Assembly (NCBI GenBank): GCA_027924645.1
Contig: BSBN01000829.1
Location: forward strand, 6,076,001-6,140,000
DNA length: 64,000 nucleotides
Direction: 5' to 3'
DNA from: Cunninghamia lanceolata
Lineage: Eukaryota; Streptophyta; Pinopsida; Cupressales; Cupressaceae
Part shown: piece after piece, positions 42,900 to 53,256 of the stretch
Layout of the letters: each line of letters starts with the position of its first letter
Position numbering within the stretch: the stretch's first letter is position 1
Notes under the pieces: generated by a model
Told to the model about the DNA's origin: nothing
Databases searched by the model: none
Seen by the model: the letters and a program-made list of their open reading frames with translations, nothing else
Position numbers and translations under genes: made by a program

Positions 42900-43977
42900 C
42901 TGCCCCTGTGTCTCAATGTGCTTAATTTGCTGCGGTAACCAAAGGCGGTACGGTGACCATGTCTTTGCAATTTCTTTACCCAGATCCCTCAGCTGATCAT
43001 GCATTCTTATGCAGTTTCTCCCATCTATCTCAACCAAACACTTATTCACTAGTGTTACCAAACTACACACCCCACTCCATCCAGACCCATCCCACAATGT
43101 GATGACCGAATGTGTTTCTGTTCCTATAAAGAAACAAGATATATCTACAAATATCTCTTTGTCTTCTTCATCTGGTGCATCAAAGCTCACTTTTAGTATG
43201 TTTTTAATGTCTTTGGGCAATAATCTGGCAACCTTATTTAATTGGCCATCCCAATATTCTTTAGACTTTCCATGCACAAGTCCTCCTAATACCTTAAGGG
43301 ATAAGGGCAATCCCTTGCAGACTTCTAAAAACTTTTTTATAAGATATTCAAATTCATTTACTGGAAAGGGTTGTAGGAAAGCATGCCAGCAAAAGAGTTC
43401 CATGGCATGCTAAATTTTTAGTTTTTTCATCTTGTAAATTGAATTAGAAGAGATTCCCCAGGATGTAAGAACACCACAATCTCGACTTGTGACCACAATC
43501 ACACTACGCTGTTTGAGACTGTCTTTTATTGGCAATAGAGAATCTAATTGATCTAGATGATCTACATCATCCAAGATAATAAATACCTGAACATATTTCA
43601 AATGTTCTGCTAGGATTGTTTTTCCTTCTTCTACATTATCAAATGATATACCTTTTGACCCACCAAGGTCTTGGAACATTTTTTTCTGCTTTTCATGCAT
43701 GTTTTTAGCTGATGCATCTCGCACATTGCAAACAAAACTGCATCTGTAGTTAGAAAATCTTTTCTTGTTGTAATATTCTTTTGCTAGTGTGGATTTTCCA
43801 CTTCCACCCATACCAATGATACCAACAATTTTTACCTTTTCAGAAGATTCTAATACACTTCTTTCAAAATCTTGTAATGTTTCATCAAGACCCACAGGAT
43901 GTTTGGCCATCTCCAATGAAATCTTTTTAGGGTGCTTCAGTATGTAATTTACAATATTCTGCAACATTCCTTGGTCA
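42900..43977 (-). pseudogene. TNL exon 2: NB-ARC domain
   Basis: After DQGMLQ and the linker HPVGLDETL comes the P-loop GMGGSGKST (about 43,788-43,814). Then VCNVRD, kinase-2 VFIILDDVDHL (TNL-type Asp at the end), RNBS-B SVIVVTSRDCG, AMELFCWHAF, GLPL (CKGLPLSLKVLGG), ISCFF and the MHD motif IRMHDQLRDLG. The domain binds and exchanges ADP/ATP to switch the receptor. A single TAG at 43,410-43,412 sits between RNBS-B and AMELF, at a position where a Gln would fit, so one C-to-T change would explain it. The exon ends CAG|GTGAGT. Confidence 0.92.
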
Positions 43978-46900
43978 CTATAAAAAAATATTTTTTTAAA
44001 AAGTCACCCAAGTTAATTTTATCTAAAACAAATCTTAAACTTAAATTAATAGAATTTATTTAACATATTTTTATCTGAAAGACAAATAACAATTATTCAT
44101 ATAAGGTGAAAGGATATGGTTAAGAATAAAAATAATGACATGCTTTACATACAAACAATGGTTAATGCCCTTTAAAACAAAATTAGAAAAGACAAAGTAA
44201 AGAAATAAAAACCTTTCATATTTTAAGGAAAGAGAGGCTTTACAAAATGAAAATAGTTTTAGAAACCATTTATAGGTGGATTGTAAGGATAAAATTATTT
44301 CATAAGCTAAAAGAAGAAAATAAAGGTTCTAAATATTAATTTTTAAAAAGAATATTTATTAATAATGGTGAAATTAGCATACTCATGCTATTTTGTATTT
44401 AGTTTTGTGGACCCACCTTGACAAGAAAGATTTAATGCAATAACATAACAAGTGGCACACTCTTGTGTTAGTTTTACCCATGTTCCTATACACATTTACC
44501 ACTGTATGTTCCTATTCCACCCCCATGTGCACTCTCTCCTAGATACTCATTGACCCATTCTAGATTCATTCATTTATCCTTCTAGATCAGGTTTGTGGAT
44601 TAGGGATTGACCTAATTTGATCCCAAGCTACATGTTCAAGCATTCAAGTTCAAATTCTAACTTTCTTGACCCCTTCCACTAGTCATTTTGGGCTGACTTA
44701 GCACACATTTGTGTGACATGTTATGAAATGGTTTTTAAATACATTCATTGAACTTTTAATTTCATGTCATGGGAGACAAAAATAAAATCATTAGAGCAAA
44801 CATTGATTTGGGAGATTAGAAAAAGAATCTAATTTACATCATCACCTCGAGCCATCTAAATATTTGCATATGATGTCCTTTATCTTTCTCATTACCATTG
44901 AATAAATTTACAAAGGGGTTTAACCTGAAAGAAATTGATCCATGTGAGTCGACAAACTTCCTAATGGTCCTTATAAACACCATCTTGACTATGTAGAGGT
45001 CATGAAAGATTGAATTGTGCAATTTCTAAGAGTCAACATTCTATTAGATTAATCATGCCTCTTAGAGATCATATTTGCATGTCAAGTCATTTTTTAGCAA
45101 CTTTAGATCAATCTTGATCCCTACAAGATCAACCCACTATCTTTTTATATGCTAGTTTGGATTTCAAACATAATTATCGTATTGATAGAAATAAAGTTCC
45201 AAAAGGTGGTGAATCAATTATACATGACATTACCATTCGTCCAATATTAATTATAGAGCTAAGCTATTCTATCTTCCTATTTAATTTTTCATTTATTTCA
45301 ATATAATTGAGTCTCAACTCTTTGATCTAGGTTAATTTGTTGTTCATTCATATTTATTAATTAGTCTAAGGCAAATATTTAGTTAGGCTTATTTAACACT
45401 TATATTTTTGGTGAAGCCAACACTCCTAGGCCCAACATTACCTTCCCCTTACATTTTCCTTTGATCTTATCTAATATTTTAGATCTAATTAGTTTCAACA
45501 AGATATCTTTCAACTTAGATCTTTGTGGGGTTTAGATTCACCCTTGTTTGTCATTATTTTATTTATCTTGTAGGTTTTGTATTTTTACTAAAGTCTATAT
45601 TATTTGAAATAGTTCATTAATATGGATGTAAGGATCCATGGATAGAGGTGAGTGAATGTACATTAGAGGGATTATACAATGTAGAGAGAATGGAGGAGAA
45701 TCAATTAGTGGTGATGATTAGATTTTTGTGGATAGAGATCTACAAGGAGTTCGAGAGTGGGTATAGAGGATAAAACTTAGTGGAGGCTAGGATATGACCA
45801 AGCTAAAAGCTAGAAGAGGTGAAGGAAGAGGACTATTTTCTTTTAAGGAACTTCTATCAAGTGATGGGGCACACTCCATTTTGTGTGCAAATTTAAAGAG
45901 TGGTTTTCCCACTCATCCTTTATTTGTAGCATCATGTTCACAAACTCTTCCTTGGGCTGTTTGATGTAGGAGAATCTAAAGGTTTGAGCAATAAGCATCA
46001 ACAAAAAGTATATTTTCATTTTCTTTTGTATTTTTCTAGGTCACTTGTTAAATAATCAATCATGAAACACCTTGGGATTAAACATAAGGCATCTTATTTA
46101 AAATCATTGATTAAAATATCATGTAATGGTAATTGGTATGCCATGCTTGGACTTGGGAAGACAATCTTTAATTTCTAAACACTTGTAACTTGTTTAAAAA
46201 GAATATATGATGCATCATTATGAAAGAGGTTATTATGATACCTCATTATGTGGGGGGATGCATTAAAGAAAATCTTCAACCAAAAAATAATGTTGCATGA
46301 AGAAGGCTATTCCAATTGGGATATTTTTAGCTACTGTAAGAAAATATCTTACACAAGGGCATTACACTTGACCAAATTGCATGCATGCAAACTTGGTCAC
46401 TCCATTTTTGGTGTTGTAACTTTGAAGCAAAAAATTCTGCATAGGGAGGGCAATAGAAATAAATATGCATATTTCTGGAGGATGAAAACTACATATAATG
46501 CTTGGACATTGAAGGATATTTAGCTTCTAGAGAGAGGATCAATAGGTAGAAAGAAGGAGCATAGAGTTCCTTCTATGTTTGTAGATTTCTAGAAAGCTTA
46601 AGTATGCAGATTGAAAGTTAATAAAACATGTGTTTTGTGGCCTATGTATGTTGTTTTGTAAGTTGAAATGTTGAGTTTGCAAGGAGAAACCTAATCAAAA
46701 TTTCCTTAAGTAGTGGTGTTGTTTATGTTTGTCAGATTCTAGATGTTGATTGCTATAATTGTAATGGGAAACTATGCCAAAATCTCTCGCAAGACTTGTG
46801 TATTATTTCAATCTATTGTTGAGTCAAAATCCAATGTTGCATTGTGAAAACCTTAGTTTTGTGATGGATTATTGATGTGTTTCTATTCTCAAAATTAAAT

Positions 46901-48835
46901 TTATGAAAGTTGCATTTTCTTAAGTCATTTTTATTAGGAGTTTGTTAGATGTAAGTGTGTGGTATTAGTGGTTTTGCAAGGACACAGATTCCATTCATTT
47001 AATGACTTATCCTTAATTATATCACAAAAGATCTAAAAATATTTTGACTCTTAAAATCATATTAATTATTAAATATAAATTATGGTTTTGATTTTGTAGA
47101 ATATCAATTAAAGTATTTAGAAGTTGTCACATTTTGTAAAGTGAATTTGTTTTATTGTTATGATTATTTTTAAGCTTTTAGCATAAATTCCCACCTATCA
47201 TAGGTGAAAGTAAGATAACGTTTAGTATAGTAATTGAACAACATTTTAAAATATTTTAATAGTATTATAATTATGAAAATTGCATTCTTGTGCCCTTTTG
47301 GACATTATGTTTTGAGTTCACTTCTATTAGAGTATTTTTATGCAATGATAATTTTACAAGTGACATATTCTTGTATGAATTTAGCTCAAAACATTATTAT
47401 CTCTAAGTCCCATTAGCATAGTTTATCTTTAGAAATTTGGCCTTGATTCCCAAATTTATTATATTCCACCCTAGGTCACATCCATGAGCACAAAAGTGAT
47501 CTAGGTCATCTCTAGAGTTGTGGACTTGAACTGCTAAATTTTAAAAATTCAAAATGGGACCAAGTTTACTTATTCCACTAGTAATTATCTGTTGACCTAG
47601 CATAATTTTATGTGGATTTATGCCTTATGTTGTATTTAAGGACATCCACTCATTTTAAAATCTCATAGAAAACAACAAGCAACACTTATACATCATCAAG
47701 AGAGAGTAATCAAGAGCCTTAATGAGAGCATACTAGCAACACTTTTAGATCTCATTTACATAAATAGATGACATTTTAAGTCCACTACATGATTGTATGT
47801 TGTCTTTGAGCATTGTTTATTATTGTTAAGTTGATCTATCTACAAGTTTTATTAGAACTAAGGATGTACTAAGATAATGCTAGCATCAAATCTAGAGTGT
47901 ATTAGATTATGAACAAGGTGTGTACAAATAGGTGAAGAGGTTGAGTCAAATCAGAAGTCAACTTCAACACTCCACTAGAGGTGTCGAGTTAGCTCCACAA
48001 AACACTCTAGAGGTGGCGAGTTGACTTGATCAAACTAAGACTCCTAAGTAGACACCTAAGAAGTCTTAATGCCATGTGTATTTACCCATGTGCATGAAAT
48101 TCAAGGTAATATGTACACTAATAGTTTGACTAAGGAGAACATAATTCTCACAAGTCAACAAATTCTCCAAAGTTGTTTATTAAGATTGTCATTTCCTTAT
48201 ACAGATTTAGAAAACAAGAAACCAAGGCGAATAACTTTAAGAAGTTTGCATAGCCCTAGAATAGATATGCAAGAATTAAAATAGATTTGCATGCCAAATC
48301 AATTCTGCACTCATGAAGATTAGTTCCATAGTTGTGGACTTGACCCAATCAATAGAGTAGACAATTTTTAGAGTTTTATCAAGTCCTAAAAATTTGACAA
48401 TTAGATGAATAGATTCCTTACATCTATAATACCATTTCTCCACGATTGATTATAAACTAATTATTATATTCAATTTATTTAATTCCCGCAGTTAATTTTA
48501 CTTATTTCAATCATAAATTATACCTCTTTTATCTAAATTATGTTACAAAGTGATTTGCTTGATTTAATTAATCTAAATAAATGAAGAAAAAACATTCATT
48601 TCTTTAAAAGGGGAAGTAGCTCATAAAAATAACATCAACCTTATAAATCAAACAAAATTGATGAAATGTAATAATAAGTATACCGAGATGAAAACATTAA
48701 ATCAGATTTCGATTTGATAATAAATCTTTCCAATCTATGTTAAAAACGGAAGAGATTCCATTGTAGAAGTACTTTGTTGTATTCTGAGATACAATGTGTC
48801 ATAACATGTGAGAAAAGGAAGAGAGTATTTGATAC
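43978..48835 (-). other. Probable intron 1 of the TNL gene (4.9 kb)
   Basis: AT-rich sequence between the TIR exon and the NB-ARC exon, ending in a T-rich tract and ATAG acceptor. Short ORFs inside (for example 46,248-46,523 plus) show no family. A small duplication of CACT(C)TAGAGGTGNCGAGTT occurs near 47,980-48,025. Long first introns are common in conifer genes. The alternative is that the TIR exon and the NBS-LRR exons are separate gene remnants. Confidence 0.55.
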
Positions 48836-49369
48836 TTAGTCATCATTCTTGACAATGGAGCCTTTAACATATGAAACCTTTTGCAGCGCCATTTTCCAAT
48901 CCTCAAGCGTTTCTGAAGCATATCTGGCCTTGGTTTCATGCTCGGAAAATGCTTTAGCATAGATTCCTTTTCCTTTACAAATCCAATGGATATCACTGGG
49001 GTCAACATTGTAAAAGACAGGAATAATTTTCTTGTCGGTTTTGAGTATAAAGGATAACTCGGCCAAACACCAAGTAGATTCTGCATATCTGGGAGAAAGT
49101 ATAGCAATATGAAGGAAAGAAGTAGTCATGGCATCTTGTATTTCAGATGGTATGGAATCGCCCAGTTGAAGCTCTGATTCATCTAAGAAAACTTGAAGTC
49201 CCATGAGTTTGAGGGTATGGTAGATAGAGGCTGCCAGCGTTTGCTTGGTGTCAGGGCCACGATGGTTTATGAATACATCGTAGGGCACCCCTTTTCTTGG
49301 CGTTGAAGACGATGCAGATGGCGGCAGAATTTTGTGAAAGGCACTGTTACTCTCTTTTGCCGTTGCCAT
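48836..49369 (-). CDS. TNL exon 1: TIR domain (177 codons)
   Basis: ATG at 49,369 opens MATAKESNSAFHK, a short Ser/Pro-rich leader, then the TIR fold from YDVFINHRGPDTK (about residue 29) through LDESELQLGDSIP and IAILSPRYAESTWCLAEL to PVFYNVDPSDI and YVKGSIVK. The Glu in WCLAEL, the residue tied to NAD+ cleavage in plant TIRs, is present. The frame closes with TAA immediately followed by GTATCA, a possible splice donor. If spliced there, phase does not match exon 2 (which needs two bases). It could therefore encode a TIR-only protein, or a base was lost at the junction. Only the leader is duplicated upstream. Confidence 0.85.
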   Translation of the reverse strand: MATAKESNSAFHKILPPSASSSTPRKGVPYDVFINHRGPDTKQTLAASIYHTLKLMGLQVFLDESELQLGDSIPSEIQDAMTTSFLHIAILSPRYAESTWCLAELSFILKTDKKIIPVFYNVDPSDIHWICKGKGIYAKAFSEHETKARYASETLEDWKMALQKVSYVKGSIVKNDD

Positions 49370-49455
49370 GAAATTGAATTGAAGAGGAACTGGTTACTCG
49401 AAACAAACGCAGGGTAGAAAGGATAGAAGAGATTCCATCAACTCAGTCCACACAA

Positions 49456-49845
49456 ATTTCTCTCCCCCGTTTCCACATTTGACGAAATTCCGTTCAAAGC
49501 ACGTGTGAAAGGGCCCAGCACAAATTTATTTACGCGGTTCACATTTTCAAACATTAAATTTCTTTTTAAAAGTAAAAGACATCAATTTAAAAGGCTCCAT
49601 GGTTTCAATTTCAATATTCAAAGGCACTGCTAATCTCATTTGCCGTTGCCATGAAATTAAATTGAAACAAGCGCAGGGGTAGAAAGGAAAGAAGAGAGAT
49701 AAGGTGAGGATGCACACAAATTCCATGGGTAGAGGACCCCATCAACCCAGTCCACACAATTTTCTCTACGCGGTGTCCACATATGACGAAATTTATTTAC
49801 TTTGTTATCATTTTCTCTACGCGGGTTCCACATATGACGAAATTG
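49456..49845 (+). promoter_or_regulatory. Three repeats of a TGACG-containing upstream motif
   Basis: A TTTCTC(T/C)...TTCCACAT(A/T)TGACGAAATT block occurs at about 49,459-49,494, 49,761-49,794 and 49,812-49,845. The last two are 51 bp apart. TGACG is the core bound by TGA bZIP factors in salicylate-responsive plant promoters. Placement upstream of a TNL fits defence regulation, but this is inferred from the motif alone. Confidence 0.4.
49611..49800 (-). pseudogene. Duplicated 5' end of the TNL gene
   Basis: AAAGGCACTG...TTGCCGTTGCCATGAAATT at 49,620-49,660 repeats 49,338-49,378. On the minus strand it starts ATG at 49,652 and reads MATANEISSAFEY then stop, against MATAKESNSAFHK in the gene. 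The upstream similarity continues through GCGCAGG(G)GTAGAAAGGA and CCATCAACYCAGTCCACACA to the TGACGAAATT block. The duplication therefore covers the promoter side, leader and first 11 codons, about 280 bp apart. It may supply an upstream ORF or decoy start. Confidence 0.85.
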
Positions 49846-49849
49846 ATTC

Positions 49850-51890
49850 AGTTTTATTTGGACAATGGGACCATCATAATAAATGATAAGCAATTCTTCT
49901 TGTGCATTAATTGTGGTATTTAATAGGATGATTAATTGTTGTTGTGCATTAATTCTAGCAGGGGTGGAGTTGAAGGGTTCAAAGATTCTAAGATTGCTGT
50001 GTAATTTTATAAGATTCCAATCTTCTAAAAAAACCAAAAAAAATCCTTAAATTTAAAAATCAAGTGCATTCTCATTAAATATATTTCTTATTTTGACATT
50101 TATATTGACATTCTAAATTAAAGCTATGACCTTTTCTTTTGAAATACCATGAGCATCTTAAATAATAAATGTTGGGGGCTGCCATACTGTGCATTCACTT
50201 AATATTGAGTAACTAAAATTATCAAATTCCTTAGTGCTTCTGCTTTAAATTTGCAAGATTATGTTGAGTTTTCAGTTGTGAAAGATTTTATAGAATTTTC
50301 AAAAAAAATACTTAAAGGGAATAATTTGGTTTCCCATTCTTGTTTCGGGAGGTATTTTTCTTTTAACATTCAAATCTAAAATTTTGGATTCCTGTTTTCT
50401 TGCAAGTATTTTTCAAATATAAGCTTTGTGATTCCTATACATATAGTAGAATATAGCAGGATTTCTGTAAAAATGTATAATATACTTAAAATATAGAAAA
50501 ATTTAGATAAATTCTCCAATATTATTTAGTAATTTTAAAGAAAGGTATGGTGGAGTGCTTATTTATAGGTTTGAATTTCCTCAAAGGAAAGAAGTAAAAT
50601 CAAAATATTGCTCTTATTTATTTGAATTTATCCCGAATGTTGACGAAGAGATGATTTAATTTAAAGGCAAGGCAAAGGCCAACATTAATATCCTTGGCGA
50701 TTTATGTGAATGGTTTCAAACATTAAAATGAATTGATTATTCTACATTTTTTTTATTATTTTATAAATAAGATGTAGATTCAGCACAATTGGACCCACTC
50801 ATAATGTAGTGAATGCAATTAATGGACAGTCCTCACCTACGGTCAGCTGAATAATTTTTCGAATGCATACACACATATAATATAATATATAGCAATTAGA
50901 AAATATCAAACTTTGCCCCTTGGTGGGGTTTTGTTTGCCCATACTAAATTATGGGGAAATTGTTAAAATTAATTATTTAGAATTATAATTTTTATGTTAA
51001 AATTAATGATTTAGAATTAGAATTTTTATACTAAATATTTATTTTTTAATTTCTTGCATGTAATAACTCTATTGTATAGAAGATTTTTTTAAAAAAATGA
51101 GTAAGATGAATTAGACTTGAAAATTTGTTATATTATTAAAATATGTTAAATTTTATGTGAATTGTGAAATGTATAGATAGTATATTTGCAATAAAGTTTA
51201 CTTTTTAACATTTGTATTAGTTAATTGGATTTTGTTTGGATATTATTAATATTTTTTAAAAATTAATTATAATTATGTTAGTGAACTCAAACATTGTCCA
51301 ATTTAATTATCTAATTACAACTAAAACCTACCTACCAAAATGAGAGAATCTAAAAAGAATCTTCTTTTTTATTCTATGGAATGATTGCATGCTCAATGAA
51401 AAATACATAGAAACCTGAAGGCATCAATGGAAGTTTGAATCTACAACATGCCTTCAGCTACAAATGCATCAAAGAAAGATTAGGTTAGGGTTTTTGAAAA
51501 GATTAAAATAATTGCAACTAGAAAACATAATAGAAATGGGTGGTGAAGAAAGAGCATCTATGATTTGTTTTGAAAAACTTCCTCTTTCTAGGTTCTTCCT
51601 TGAGCTACAAAACATACAAAACAAATTGAAGAAGTGTGCATGAAAGAAAGAACAAATAAAAAGAAGTAGGAAAAGTAATAGGATTTATATTCTATCTCTT
51701 TATTTTATTAAGCAACCATATCCTTATGTTATATTAGAAAATAGATTTCTTTGGATTAGAGGAGTATTTATATTTTATTTTAAATGTAAATGCAATTATT
51801 TAAATTATAATGCATGTATTCAATTATTTAATATTTAATTTAACTTTTATTTAAATCATTGATTTCTTGGTTTTATGGGTCACTTTAAAC
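49850..51890. other. AT-rich sequence upstream of the TNL gene
   Basis: No genes seen. A 34-bp tandem pair (GTTAAAATTAATNATTTAGAATTA...) lies at 50,962-51,029. Confidence 0.45.
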
Positions 51891-51894
51891 AAAG

Positions 51895-52040
51895 TAAAAC
51901 TAGCATACCTATATTTAAAAAATATATCTAAAGTACACTCAGATATCCTTCTCACATGCTAATGTTAGAATTAGTGATTAAAAAATAGGTGCCTCCACGT
52001 ACTTTAGATATGTTTTTTAAATATATGTATGCTAGTTAAT
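51895..52040. mobile_element. MITE-like inverted-repeat element (~140 bp)
   Basis: Arms 51,898-51,936 and 51,999-52,037 are 39 bp each and complementary at 37 positions (AACTAGCATACNTATATTTA...). The spacer is 62 bp. TAA flanks both ends, compatible with the TWA target preference of Tourist/PIF-Harbinger MITEs. One terminal base is asymmetric. No transposase, as expected. Confidence 0.65.
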
Positions 52041-52660
52041 ATGTAAATTTGGATTGCTTACTTTCCTTACTCAAAATTCATTCTATGTAAGTTTTTAAAC
52101 CTTTTTTTTAATCTTCTTGTACTATATTTTACAATGTAAAAGAAATTAAAACTTCAAAATTGTAATCCAATATTGTACTATAATCTAGCTAGAAAAAAAT
52201 TAATACTTTTATATAGAAAACCATGCAAAAAACTCTTAGCATTTACATGAAGGAAGAGATTTCTATAAGAATATAATTTTAACGTTATGAAAATGTATTG
52301 AAAATAAAAGGCCTATTCACAAGGATTAGTTGTAAATTTGGAACAAATAAAGGTAAAACCCAATGTTATGTATAAAAAGCCGATTGATTTGATGTTATAC
52401 TTGAGTTCAAATACAATATTGTTTATAGGAAATTCATGTCATTTTTGTATGGGACACTTATATGCAATCTAAGCTTTTGGTATGAATTTGCATTACTTCC
52501 CCTATCCATTGTGACCATTATAAAAGAAGGTACATTGTTCAATGTTACAATTTTAAATTAGTCATTGTAAATTACATATAGATTATAACTAATTAACTAG
52601 ACCAATTCTATTGAAACTTCATTAGTGAACATCTTTTTTTGGCCACCATCTAAAAAATTA
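52041..52660. other. AT-rich sequence, nothing recognised
   Basis: No ORF, repeat or RNA gene supported. Confidence 0.4.
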
Positions 52661-52661
52661 T

Positions 52662-53030
52662 CCCATCATCTTAAAAATAAAATTAAAATAAAAACATATT
52701 ATAAAAAATAAAAACTAGAAACAACAACCCTCCATAAGGAGAAAACATATGGTAAAAAAAACCACTATAAACACAACCCCTAAATAAACTAATCCCATCA
52801 TCTTAAAAATTAATTTTGAAATAGAAAACATTAGAAAGTGTAAACACAATCCCTCAATAGAATAGTCCCAACATGCGGGAAGATATGAAACCTCTAAGCA
52901 ACCCCTCAATAAAACAGTTCCATCATCTTAAAAATGAAGTTTGAAATGGAAAACATCCCATGGGATGAAAATTGTAAGCAAGAGCCCCTCGATGAAACGG
53001 ACCGCACAAATCCCATCATTTAAAGCTGAA
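52662..53030. repeat. Degenerate ~93-132 bp tandem repeat, four units
   Basis: CCCATCATCTTAAAAAT-like anchors lie at 52,662, 52,794, 52,919 and 53,012. Between them ACCCCTCAATAAAAC-like and GAAAACAT blocks repeat. It ends just before a less AT-rich 220-bp patch that abuts the long repeat copy 2. Confidence 0.6.
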
Positions 53031-53256
53031 AAAATCTGACATTTGTGTAAAAGAATTGCCTAAAGTGGCGCACATTTTCTGTCCTATATTGTATGGGACG
53101 GTGTACATGCACTCCGAGCCCTATGGAATGGACTCCAAACTCCATGGAATGAATCTGCACCCTATATGTCTGCAAATTTGCGGTAAATACAGGCCTGAAA
53201 GTATTGGATGTAAATGTGTGTAAATCCGCTGAAGCAGGGAAATAATACAGCAAGCG

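Larger units (their letters stand above)
40913..49369 (-). pseudogene. TIR-NB-ARC-LRR resistance gene, five exons, disrupted
   Basis: This encodes an intracellular immune receptor of the TNL class, which senses pathogen effectors and signals through its TIR domain. Inferred exons on the minus strand: 1, TIR, 48,836-49,369; 2, NB-ARC, 42,900-43,977; 3, start of LRR, 42,500-42,790; 4, LRR, 41,474-42,397; 5, post-LRR domain, 40,913-41,399. Junctions 2/3, 3/4 and 4/5 are phase 0 with GT donors and AG acceptors (GTGAGT, GTAAGT and GTAATA donors). Three defects are seen: TAA directly before the exon 1 donor, TAG at 43,410-43,412 in NB-ARC, and TAG at 42,197-42,199 in LRR. Otherwise the frames are open, so inactivation is recent, or the stops are sequencing errors. 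No close second copy lies in the window. Confidence 0.9.

Noticed and set aside
46248..46523. 91-codon plus ORF inside TNL intron 1
   Set aside because: No recognisable domain and opposite strand to the gene; length is possible by chance in a 4.9 kb intron.
53020..53253. 77-codon minus ORF in a less AT-rich patch before long repeat copy 2
   Set aside because: No motif or homolog in the window; the composition change was noted but does not make it a gene.
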